Below are positions 36,964 to 44,429 of a stretch of DNA of 64,000 bases, in pieces. Positions within the stretch are counted from its first letter, which is position 1, and each line of letters begins with the position of its first letter. The notes beneath the pieces were generated by a model. It saw nothing but the letters and a program-made list of their open reading frames with translations, made no database searches and was not told the DNA's origin. The translations under genes were made by a program, and so were the position numbers. Source of the DNA: Prosthecobacter sp. (GTDB lineage: Bacteria; Verrucomicrobiota; Verrucomicrobiia; Verrucomicrobiales; Verrucomicrobiaceae); assembly GCA_021733925.1 (NCBI GenBank), contig JAIPJY010000026.1, forward strand, positions 24,724 to 88,723, in the 5' to 3' direction.

Positions 36964-38424
36964 ATGGTGGCAGACTGGAGCATCACTAAGCTTCCAACCA
37001 TACTTCGCAGCCTTGCTCTCGCCGCCGTGGCGCTGTGCATCGGTGTCTTGCCGTGGGCGAATGTGAAATTGCCGGGGTCAACGCACTCCTTGATTCCATG
37101 GCTGGCGTGCACGGCTTTCGTTTGCTGGTTGGTTTCAAGAATTGCGGAGTGGAAATCCCCGCGCCCGCATGAAAGAGCTGTCTGGTGGATGGTACTTCTG
37201 ATCAGTGCGTACGGCTGGCTGATCACCTGCTTCCCTAGTGGGATGGTGGACCGCACCACGGGTGCGATTCTTGATCTGGACAAAAGTCCGTGGCTTGCGT
37301 TTGGGACGCTGGATCAAGAGATCTCTACGCAGGCGATGCTCTACATTTCATCCGCACTGATGCTGCTGGTGGTGGCGCTGGATTTGGCGTTTGAGCGAAC
37401 TGGCCGGTATGTACTGGCACTGGCCGTGACGTTTGCTGGGTTTGTCACGGCTGTGGCGGGGCTTTGTCTTCAGAGGACGGCAGATCTTTCTACGCTGTGG
37501 GGGGTGAAGCACATTCCCAAATTTGTTTTCGGGTTGTTTTGGTACCACGGCAACACGGCGGCTTTTTTGAATTTGTCGTGGCCGGTGAGCGTGTGGTTGT
37601 GCCAGCTGTTGCTGCATTATGGGCTGCGCACCTTCCGTCAGCAGATGGCACTGGCCGTCCTGGTGGTTGCTGCCATGGTCCAGATAATTGCGGTTTTCGT
37701 GAATATATCGAAAGTGGGGCACTTTTTATTGATATTCGAAATCTTGCTTCTGGTGGTTGCGGGATTGGTGGTGTGGAGGCCGCACTTCGAAACTCTGCCT
37801 TTTAGCAAGAGGAGACTGGCCCTGTTTGCCCTGATCGCAGTGGGACTGATGGTGCTGGGCGCGTGGCTGAGCGGGGCGGGAGCCATGCTCGGGCGATGGG
37901 ACAACTTTTCGCAACGTCATTATGATGATCCTGCCAGACGGCATGCCGCGGTGATGGCGCTACAGATCGGAGCTGACCATGGCTGGACGGGGACGGGACC
38001 AGGAACGTTTGAATGGGTGGCAGCGCATTATACGCCGCTGGACCCGATGCTGCAGGAGGGGCGCTGGCGACATGCGCACAATGATTATGCTGAGTTTTTC
38101 GCTGAATGGGGATGGCCGGGGGCTTGCTTCTTTATTCTACTGCTGGCGTTGCCGGGCAGACGCTTGTTCATGGCATTGAGGCAGGCATTTTTTAATGACG
38201 ACCGCTATCGGATGTCTTTCGAGCGCAGGGCGGGACTGATCTGCTTCGCCACTGCGATTACTTCTCTGCTGCTTCATGCGGTGGTGGATTTTCCGCTGCA
38301 GATCGATGCCATTCGGCCGCTGTTTGCCGCCATGGTGGGAGTGGTGCTGGCGATGACCAGTTCGTCCGCCAGCACTATGTCGAGGCGCGATATGAATGGG
38401 GAGCGCAAACGCGCAGGGGAGTGA
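36964..38424 (+). CDS. O-antigen ligase/Wzy-C family membrane protein
   Basis: This integral membrane protein of 486 residues has roughly a dozen helices. The large periplasmic loop carries WRHAHNDYAEFFAEWGWPGA (about residues 361-380), the hallmark of the Wzy_C/WaaL superfamily, preceded by GTGPGTFEWV. It could be the polymerase or a ligase that attaches the polymer to a carrier. The second such protein in the locus (17847-19322) lacks this histidine motif, so the two probably have different jobs. The next gene is the initiating transferase on the same strand. Confidence 0.87.
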   Translation: MVADWSITKLPTILRSLALAAVALCIGVLPWANVKLPGSTHSLIPWLACTAFVCWLVSRIAEWKSPRPHERAVWWMVLLISAYGWLITCFPSGMVDRTTGAILDLDKSPWLAFGTLDQEISTQAMLYISSALMLLVVALDLAFERTGRYVLALAVTFAGFVTAVAGLCLQRTADLSTLWGVKHIPKFVFGLFWYHGNTAAFLNLSWPVSVWLCQLLLHYGLRTFRQQMALAVLVVAAMVQIIAVFVNISKVGHFLLIFEILLLVVAGLVVWRPHFETLPFSKRRLALFALIAVGLMVLGAWLSGAGAMLGRWDNFSQRHYDDPARRHAAVMALQIGADHGWTGTGPGTFEWVAAHYTPLDPMLQEGRWRHAHNDYAEFFAEWGWPGACFFILLLALPGRRLFMALRQAFFNDDRYRMSFERRAGLICFATAITSLLLHAVVDFPLQIDAIRPLFAAMVGVVLAMTSSSASTMSRRDMNGERKRAGE

Positions 38425-38454
38425 GAGACTGGCTTCCACTTGTCTGAGGGGTGC

Positions 38455-38473
38455 CTAAAGCAATGCTGATTGG
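38455..38473 (+). promoter_or_regulatory. Degenerate copy of the palindromic site before initiating transferase
   Basis: CTAAAGCAATGCTGATTGG matches 14 of 19 bases of TTAAGGCTATGCTTATTGA at 10912-10930. It lies about 55 bases from its ATG, as at the export operon. A preceding TTGTCTGAG is shared with 20081-20089. Confidence 0.35.
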
Positions 38474-38527
38474 AATGTAAGTCCTTGCATTCTGGAATTT
38501 ATGGTTGGCGCGGTGGAGTTTTTCCAC

Positions 38528-39934
38528 ATGCAAGACTCCCTAAGCCAAAGAGTTCGAGGATGGACACCTTTTTTCGTGTTGGTGGATGGTATATCCGTAG
38601 CCAGCGCCTACATCGTCGCGTTCATCTTATCCCAGTTGCTGCCACCTGACACGCTGAACCTGGAATTGTCACCTCCATCGAAAGAGGGTGTGCTTCTGGC
38701 GCTGGGCATTATAGGGCTGTTGCTGCACACCCTCATCTGGTCACGTGAGGGGCATTACATGTTTCAGCTGCTGAACGGCCGCAAGCTGCGCATCTGCGCC
38801 GCCCAGGTTCTGTTCATGGCGCTCACTCTGTTTGTCTATCTGGGTTTGTGGCGGAACTACGATGTGTCACGCAAGCTGGTGCTGATGTTCATGCTGACGC
38901 TTGGGCCATGTCTGATGATCGGAAAGATCCTGTTCATGAAGCTTCTCCAGGTCCTGGGCGCGAAGATTCAACCACGGCTGCGCATTCTGGCGGTGAGTGA
39001 TGAGGCGGGTGAGGCTGCGACGAGGCAATGGTTTTCCAACAAAACCATGCTCGGCATTCACCTCTGCGATGTGCTTGCGATCGAGACGGACGCCAGCCAG
39101 GAGGCGTTTCTGGAGCATCAACTCGAGGAAGCCCTGACACGTGGTCGCCCAAACCTGCTGATCTGGCGCCTGCCGACGAATGCTGCCCGCACCGAACGAA
39201 TTCGGGCGATTGCGGAATCGCACGGAACGCATCTGGCCGTGGATCTGCAGCCGATTGTCGGAAACATGGGCTCAGTGAAGATCACCGAATACTCCCACAT
39301 GAAGCTCATCAGCCTGCACAAGCATCCGCTGGTCAGCCCTGCGCACCGTTTCCTGAAGCGGTTGCTCGATATCTCCATCAGCCTGCCGGTGGTGGTGCTG
39401 GTGCTCCCGTTCCTGTGTGCCGGCGTGTGGCTCGTGCATCGGTTCTTCTCACCCGGCCCGCTTTTCTTCAAGCAGTCGCGTTCGGGGGCCGATGGGCAGA
39501 TGTTCAAGATCTTCAAATTCCGCACCATGACGGTGAATCATGGCAAGGAGAGCGTCCAGGCCCGTGCCAATGACGTGCGTATCTTCACCGGCGGCGGGCT
39601 GATGCGGAAGCTCAGCATCGATGAAATGCCGCAGTTTTTGAATGTGCTGCTGGGTGACATGTCCGTCGTCGGACCGCGGCCGCACATGGCGGAACATGAC
39701 GTGCTGTTTGCCATGGAATGCAGCCAGTATGCGATGCGCCACACAGTGAAGCCTGGAGTGACGGGTCTTGCCCAGGTGCGCGGACATCGGGGTCCGGTGG
39801 ATGATGCCAGCGAGATCAAACATCGCGTGACCTCGGACATTGAATACTGCCAGAACTGGTCGTTCTACCTGGATCTGGCGATCATCGCCCGGACCTTCCT
39901 GCATGTGTTTTCCTTCCATGCCAAGTCCTGCTAA
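38528..39934 (+). CDS. Initiating phosphoglycosyltransferase (polyprenyl glycosylphosphotransferase)
   Basis: This membrane enzyme of 468 residues moves a sugar-1-phosphate from UDP-sugar to undecaprenyl phosphate, starting repeat-unit synthesis. The N-terminal half has about four helices and a Rossmann-like CoA-binding-type region (LRILAVSDEAGEAAT). The C-terminal catalytic part has the re-entrant helix (RLLDISISLPVVVLVLPFLC), KQSRSGADGQMFKIFKFRTM, LRKLSIDEMPQFLNVL, and SVVGPRPHMAEHD, followed by KPGVTGLAQVRG. I prefer ATG at 38528 because GGTGGAG (38512-38518) sits 9 bases before it. The first sugar is not known. Confidence 0.93.
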   Translation: MQDSLSQRVRGWTPFFVLVDGISVASAYIVAFILSQLLPPDTLNLELSPPSKEGVLLALGIIGLLLHTLIWSREGHYMFQLLNGRKLRICAAQVLFMALTLFVYLGLWRNYDVSRKLVLMFMLTLGPCLMIGKILFMKLLQVLGAKIQPRLRILAVSDEAGEAATRQWFSNKTMLGIHLCDVLAIETDASQEAFLEHQLEEALTRGRPNLLIWRLPTNAARTERIRAIAESHGTHLAVDLQPIVGNMGSVKITEYSHMKLISLHKHPLVSPAHRFLKRLLDISISLPVVVLVLPFLCAGVWLVHRFFSPGPLFFKQSRSGADGQMFKIFKFRTMTVNHGKESVQARANDVRIFTGGGLMRKLSIDEMPQFLNVLLGDMSVVGPRPHMAEHDVLFAMECSQYAMRHTVKPGVTGLAQVRGHRGPVDDASEIKHRVTSDIEYCQNWSFYLDLAIIARTFLHVFSFHAKSC

Positions 39935-39945
39935 GAGAGCAGTTA

Positions 39946-39973
39946 CATGTTTAAAGTTTCATGTTTAAAGTTG
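39946..39973. repeat. Two tandem 14-bp direct repeats
   Basis: CATGTTTAAAGTTT (39946-39959) is followed at once by CATGTTTAAAGTTG (39960-39973). It lies just after the phosphoglycosyltransferase stop; no hairpin is formed. Confidence 0.6.
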
Positions 39974-40067
39974 GGCAGAGGCATATGCTTGGTTCGTTGT
40001 TCTCAAACCTCATGATTCCCTGGCTGAAGGCGGTGCAAGGCTGATCGAAGACGCACGTTCGATAGAC

Positions 40068-40274
40068 ATGCCTTCTGCTTCTGATTTCTTCGGTTCCTTG
40101 ATTTTCGGAGCCATCGGCCTTGCCGCCTTGCTTTACGGCAAATCGGTGGGTTCTGTGGTCAAAATGTGCCTGGGGGCGGCCATTCTTGGCTGCTCCTACC
40201 TCATCACGGAGAGCTGGCTGCTGTGGACCAGTGGTGCGGTGCTGACGCTGCTGCTGTTTCGATGGAAGGAGTAG
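40068..40274 (+). CDS. Small membrane protein of unknown function
   Basis: This protein of 68 residues has two or three hydrophobic segments (FFGSLIFGAIGLAALLYG, VVKMCLGAAILGCSYLI, LLWTSGAVLTLLLF) and a short basic C-terminus (RWKE). I recognise no family. It lies upstream of the cold-shock/DUF1294 gene on the same strand with a 12-base gap and may be co-transcribed. Confidence 0.6.
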   Translation: MPSASDFFGSLIFGAIGLAALLYGKSVGSVVKMCLGAAILGCSYLITESWLLWTSGAVLTLLLFRWKE

Positions 40275-40285
40275 GTGGGCTGCAA

Positions 40286-40993
40286 ATGGAGAGGCTTGCC
40301 CTTTGGGGAATGCCGGGTCTGATAGACACCCCCATCCCAATGATATCTGCCAAATTGCGCAAGCCTGAATACACTGCCCGAGTCATTGAATGGCATGCTG
40401 ACAAGGGCTTTGGCTGGCTGCAATTCGGCGAAAAGCGGTTGTTCCTGCATCGTCGTGATTTTTCCAGGGCGCACCACACGCCGAGGGTGGGGGAGGAGAT
40501 ACGTTTTAACTGGGGGCTGGATGCGCAGCGCCGCCCGTGCGCCCAAAATGCGGTGCAGGTGCGTGAAGTTTCCGATGTCAGTCTGGTGGGGCTGTTCTTC
40601 CTCAGCATGTTGCTGGTGCTGCCCGCCTATGCGTGGCTGAAGATGGGCTGGGAGATCTGGAAACTGGCGGCTTATTTCTTCGCTGTGTCATGGGTCACCT
40701 ATGCCGCGTATGCCAGCGACAAGCGCAAGGCGCGCATGGAGGCGTGGCGCACTCCTGAGATGTTTCTGCATCTGCTGGAACTTGCCGGCGGCTGGCCAGG
40801 CGCCTGGGTGGCTCAGCGCCGGCTGCGGCACAAGTGTTCCAAAATCAGCTATCTGTTCGAGTTCTGGCTGATCATCTGCATCCACCAGTTCGCGGCCTTC
40901 GACTCGCTTCAACAGTGGAAGTATTCCCACATGTTGAAGCAGGCGCTTTTCGAGGATCATCGAGAAGCGCGCGGTCGATACAAGCAGCGATAA
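40286..40993 (+). CDS. Cold-shock-like domain fused to DUF1294 membrane domain
   Basis: This protein of about 235 residues has an N-terminal OB-fold of the cold-shock type (ARVIEWHADKGFGWLQFG, then RLFLHRRDF, with RNP-like motifs) and a C-terminal DUF1294 membrane domain. The DUF1294 part shows helices LVGLFFLSMLLVLPAYAWL and AAYFFAVSWVTYAAYASDKR, then LHLLELAGGWPGAWVAQRRLRHK and SYLFEFWLIICIH (read by their ends). The fusion is known in other bacteria, but its function is not. Start could be 40286 or 40340. Confidence 0.82.
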   Translation: MERLALWGMPGLIDTPIPMISAKLRKPEYTARVIEWHADKGFGWLQFGEKRLFLHRRDFSRAHHTPRVGEEIRFNWGLDAQRRPCAQNAVQVREVSDVSLVGLFFLSMLLVLPAYAWLKMGWEIWKLAAYFFAVSWVTYAAYASDKRKARMEAWRTPEMFLHLLELAGGWPGAWVAQRRLRHKCSKISYLFEFWLIICIHQFAAFDSLQQWKYSHMLKQALFEDHREARGRYKQR

Positions 40994-40999
40994 GCTGGA

Positions 41000-42406
41000 T
41001 CAAGACACCTTCAGGCCCAGATACGCTTTGGCATTGGGGTAGCAGATGTTTTTGACCATGGTGCCGACGAGGGCGTCGTCGTTGGGGATGAGGCCGGACT
41101 CGATGTCTGTGCCGAGGAGATTGCAGAGGGTGCGGCGGAAGTATTCGTGGCGGGGGAAGCTCATGAAGCTGCGGCTGTCGGTGAGCATGCCGATGAAGCG
41201 GCTGAGCAGGCCGAGATTGCTGAGGGCATTGATCTGCCACTCCATGCCTTCCTTTTGATCGACGAACCACCAGGCGGAGCCGAACTGGACTTTGCCGGGG
41301 GTGGTGCCGTCGGCGAAGTTGCCGGCCATGGTGCCGAAGACGTAGTTGGCGTTCGGGTTGACGTTGTAGAGGACGGTCTTGGGCAGGGCGTTCTCGGTGT
41401 CGAGGCGGTCGAGGAAGCGGGAGAGCGTCTCTGCCTGCGGCCAGTCACCGATGCTGTCGCAGCCGACGTCTGCGCCGATCTCGCGGGCGAGGCGGCTGTT
41501 GTTGTTGCGCACGGGACCGAGATGGAGCTGCATGGTCCAGCCATGGGCGGCATTGAGGCGGCCGATGTGCAGCATGATGTTGCTGGCGAACTGATCCTGC
41601 TCGGTGGCATCGGCAGCGGTGCCGCTGCGGGCTTTCTGGAAGATGCGCTCGGCCTCGGCATCGCTGATGAAATTGGAGTGGCAGTAGTTCAGGCCGTGGT
41701 CGCTCAGGCGGCCGCCGACGCTGTGGAAGAAGTCATGGCGCTGCTTGAGGGCATCGAGAAGGGTTGCATAGCTTTTCACTTCGATGCCGCTGGCGGCGCT
41801 GAGCTTGTCGCACCAGGCGTTCCAGGCTTCGGGCAGGTGGACGGCGAGGGACTTGTCCGGGCGGAAGGTGGGATAGACGCCGACTTCAAAGCCATCGGCG
41901 GCGCATTTTTGATGGTGGGCGAGGTCGTCGATGGGATCGTCGGTGGTGCAGAGGGCCTTCACTTTTTGCGTGCGCAGGATGCCACGGGTGCTCATTTCTG
42001 GGGTGGCCAGGGCGGCTTCGGTCTGCTCCCAGATGGCGGGGGCGGATTTTTCATCCAGCAGGGTGTCGATGCCGAAGTAGCGCTTCAGTTCAAGGTGGGT
42101 CCAGTGGTAGAGCGGGTTGCGCAGGGTGTGGGGCACGGTCTTGGCCCAGGCGAGGAATTTGTCGCGGGGGCTGGCCTTGCCGGTGATGAACTCTTCCGGG
42201 ACGCCGTTGCAGCGCATGGCGCGCCACTTGTAGTGGTCGCCTTCGAGCCAGATTTCGAAGATGTTTTTGAACTGGCGGTTTTCCGCGATGTCCTTGGGCG
42301 GCAGGTGATTGTGGTAGTCCAGGATGGGCTCGTCCTTGGCAAAGCTGTGGTACAGATGGCTGGCGGCCTTGGTGGAGAGCAGAAAATCGTCGTGGATGAA
42401 AGACAT
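41000..42406 (-). CDS. uxaC: Glucuronate isomerase
   Basis: This enzyme of 468 residues interconverts D-glucuronate and D-fructuronate (and galacturonate and tagaturonate) in uronate breakdown. It shows the amidohydrolase-like metal motif ILDYHNHLPPKDIAENRQF (read by its ends), then YHWTHLELKRYFGI, LCTTDDPIDDL, MQLHLGPVRNNN and TMAGNF. Length is that of the UxaC family. The start is ATG at 42406 (MSFIHDDF); a longer frame reaches 42460. It is divergent from the aminopeptidase gene. Other uronate catabolism genes are not in the window. Confidence 0.95.
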   Translation of the reverse strand: MSFIHDDFLLSTKAASHLYHSFAKDEPILDYHNHLPPKDIAENRQFKNIFEIWLEGDHYKWRAMRCNGVPEEFITGKASPRDKFLAWAKTVPHTLRNPLYHWTHLELKRYFGIDTLLDEKSAPAIWEQTEAALATPEMSTRGILRTQKVKALCTTDDPIDDLAHHQKCAADGFEVGVYPTFRPDKSLAVHLPEAWNAWCDKLSAASGIEVKSYATLLDALKQRHDFFHSVGGRLSDHGLNYCHSNFISDAEAERIFQKARSGTAADATEQDQFASNIMLHIGRLNAAHGWTMQLHLGPVRNNNSRLAREIGADVGCDSIGDWPQAETLSRFLDRLDTENALPKTVLYNVNPNANYVFGTMAGNFADGTTPGKVQFGSAWWFVDQKEGMEWQINALSNLGLLSRFIGMLTDSRSFMSFPRHEYFRRTLCNLLGTDIESGLIPNDDALVGTMVKNICYPNAKAYLGLKVS

Positions 42407-42447
42407 TGCAGTTTGTCGGTTGGTGGTGACCTGCCTAAACTGGCAGG

Positions 42448-43491
42448 ATGACGAAAACACGCAACTGGTTCGCGCTCCTGCCTCTCCTCACGATGAGCGC
42501 GTGCAGTACGGTTCAGTTTTACACTCAGGCCATCAGCGGGCAGACGGAAATCTGGCGCAAATCACGGCCCAATGCCGCAGTGCTGGCCGACCCCAGCGTG
42601 GCGGAGCGCGTCAAGCAGCGCCTGAAGTTGATTGAAGAGCTACGGACTTTCGCCGCCAGCGACCTGCATCTGCCGGCGAAAAGTTTTGGCAAGTACTGCG
42701 ACCTCAAGCGTCCCTACGTGGTGTGGGTGGTGCATGCCGCGCCGGAATTTTCCACCGAGAGCAAGAAGTGGTGGTATCCACTGGTCGGCAGCCTGAAGTA
42801 TCGCGGCTTTTTTAATGAGAAGGATGCCCGGCAGGAAATGGAGAAGCTCAAGAAGAAGGGGTATGATGTGTTTACGGGCGGGGTGGAGGCTTACTCGACT
42901 CTGGGCTATCTGGCGGACCCGGTACTGAACACCATCCTGCATCGCAGCGATGCCGAACTGGCCGAACTCATCTTTCATGAACTGACGCATGCCAAGGTGT
43001 TCATCTCCGGTGACACCGATTTCAACGAAGCTTTTGCCACCGCGAATGCCGAAGACGGTGTGCGGCGCTGGTTGCGCTCAAAGGGAGATCTGCGTGGACT
43101 CCGGGAATTCGAAGCCAACTTGAAAAAGAACCGTGAGGTCGTTCGTCTGATGCTGAACACCCGAGATAAACTGAAGGCCACTTATGCCGGCATCTATCCC
43201 AGTGTGGAGGTGGAGCGGCAGGCCAAGCAGCGGGTGTTTGAAGGCATGCTGAGAGAGGGGCTGGCGATCAGCCCGCATGCGCGGATAAACATTCAGCATT
43301 TGCCGAAAACCTGGAACAACGCCCGCATCAACACGGTGGCCACCTATTACACGATGGTGCCCGGGTTCGAGCGGCTGCTGAAGGAAAAAGGTGGCGAACT
43401 GGAAGCGTTTCATGACGAAGTTGCCTCGATGCGAAAGCTGAATAATGAGCAGCGCATGAAGATTCTCGGAACCCCTTCCACACATGACTGA
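42448..43491 (+). CDS. Putative metallo-aminopeptidase lipoprotein (Aminop family)
   Basis: This protein of 347 residues begins with a signal sequence that ends in a lipobox-like LTMSAC (Cys19). It matches the putative aminopeptidase family PF10023 through the segments GQTEIWRKSRP, WWYPLVGSLKYRGFF and GGVEAYSTLGYLADP. A zinc-type HELTHAKVFI motif (H177-E-L-T-H) follows, then FNEAFATANAEDG. It should act in the envelope. It overlaps the next gene by 8 bases, so the two are coupled. Confidence 0.87.
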   Translation: MTKTRNWFALLPLLTMSACSTVQFYTQAISGQTEIWRKSRPNAAVLADPSVAERVKQRLKLIEELRTFAASDLHLPAKSFGKYCDLKRPYVVWVVHAAPEFSTESKKWWYPLVGSLKYRGFFNEKDARQEMEKLKKKGYDVFTGGVEAYSTLGYLADPVLNTILHRSDAELAELIFHELTHAKVFISGDTDFNEAFATANAEDGVRRWLRSKGDLRGLREFEANLKKNREVVRLMLNTRDKLKATYAGIYPSVEVERQAKQRVFEGMLREGLAISPHARINIQHLPKTWNNARINTVATYYTMVPGFERLLKEKGGELEAFHDEVASMRKLNNEQRMKILGTPSTHD

Positions 43492-44356
43492 CCACCTCCG
43501 CTCACGAATGCTTTTCTCCATCCTGCTGCTTCTTGGCTGCAGCCAGGTTTTCGCCCAGGACATGTCGAGCTGGACGGAGCCGTTTCCGCCGCACCGGATC
43601 GCGGGGAATTTGTACTATGTCGGGTCGCGTGATCTGGCCTCCTATTTGATCACGACACCGGAGGGGCATGTGCTCATCAACAGCAGCCTGGAGGAATCCG
43701 TGCCGCTGATCCGTGCCAGCGTGGAGAAACTGGGCTTCAAATTCGCGGACATCCGCATCCTGCTCATCAGCCATGCGCATTCGGACCATTGTGCGGGCAG
43801 CGCGGAGTTCTTGAAGCAGAGCGGTGCGAAGTATTGGGTGATGGAGCAGGACGCCGATGCGGTGGAAAATGGCGGCGCGAAGAAAGCGCGGGTGGGGAAG
43901 GGGGACTACACGCAGTTTCCAGCCGCCAAGGTGGATCACCGGCTGAAGGATGGCGAGGAGGTCAAGCTTGGGGACGCCGTGCTGGTGGCACGTCTTACAC
44001 CCGGCCACACGCCCGGCTGCACGACGTGGACGATGCAGGTGACGGACAACGGCAAGCCGCTGAATGCGGTCATCATCGGCAGCCCGAATGTGAATCCCGG
44101 CTACGTGCTGGTGGGCAACAAGAACTACCCGGCCATCGCGACGGATTATGAGAAGACTTTTCGGGTGTTGAAAGCGCTGCCGGTGGACTTGTTTCTGGGT
44201 GCGCACGGCGGCTACTACGGCATGGAGGCGAAGCATGCGCGGCTGGGCACGGGCGGCACGAATCCCTTCATCGACCCTGCGGGTTATCTCCGCTACGTGA
44301 CGGACCGGGAGGCGGCTTTTCGGAAGGAGTGGGAGAAGCAGAAGAAGTCGAAGTGA
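43484..44356 (+). CDS. Subclass B3-like metallo-beta-lactamase
   Basis: This exported hydrolase of 290 residues has a signal peptide (ending VFAQD). Zinc ligands are all present: H97-A-H99-S-D101-H102 in ISHAHSDHCAG, H175 in TPGHTPGC and H241 in LGAHGGYYG. The N-terminal EPFPPHRIAGNLYYVGSRDL (residues 32-51) and GSPNVNPGY (199-207), with Ser where other subclasses have Cys, match subclass B3. Whether it hydrolyses beta-lactams or another substrate is not shown by sequence. An alternative start is 43508. Confidence 0.87.
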   Translation: MTDHLRSRMLFSILLLLGCSQVFAQDMSSWTEPFPPHRIAGNLYYVGSRDLASYLITTPEGHVLINSSLEESVPLIRASVEKLGFKFADIRILLISHAHSDHCAGSAEFLKQSGAKYWVMEQDADAVENGGAKKARVGKGDYTQFPAAKVDHRLKDGEEVKLGDAVLVARLTPGHTPGCTTWTMQVTDNGKPLNAVIIGSPNVNPGYVLVGNKNYPAIATDYEKTFRVLKALPVDLFLGAHGGYYGMEAKHARLGTGGTNPFIDPAGYLRYVTDREAAFRKEWEKQKKSK

Positions 44357-44429
44357 CAGGGGGCGAGACGTCATGCTTGCGTATTTTTGGCAAAAGCCTC
44401 AATGATCAGCGCTCTCTTTCGTTCCAGCC

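Noticed and set aside
41147-42451. A 434-residue plus-strand open frame rich in Gly, Ala and Val
   Set aside because: It is antisense to glucuronate isomerase; such long shadows are common opposite GC-rich genes.
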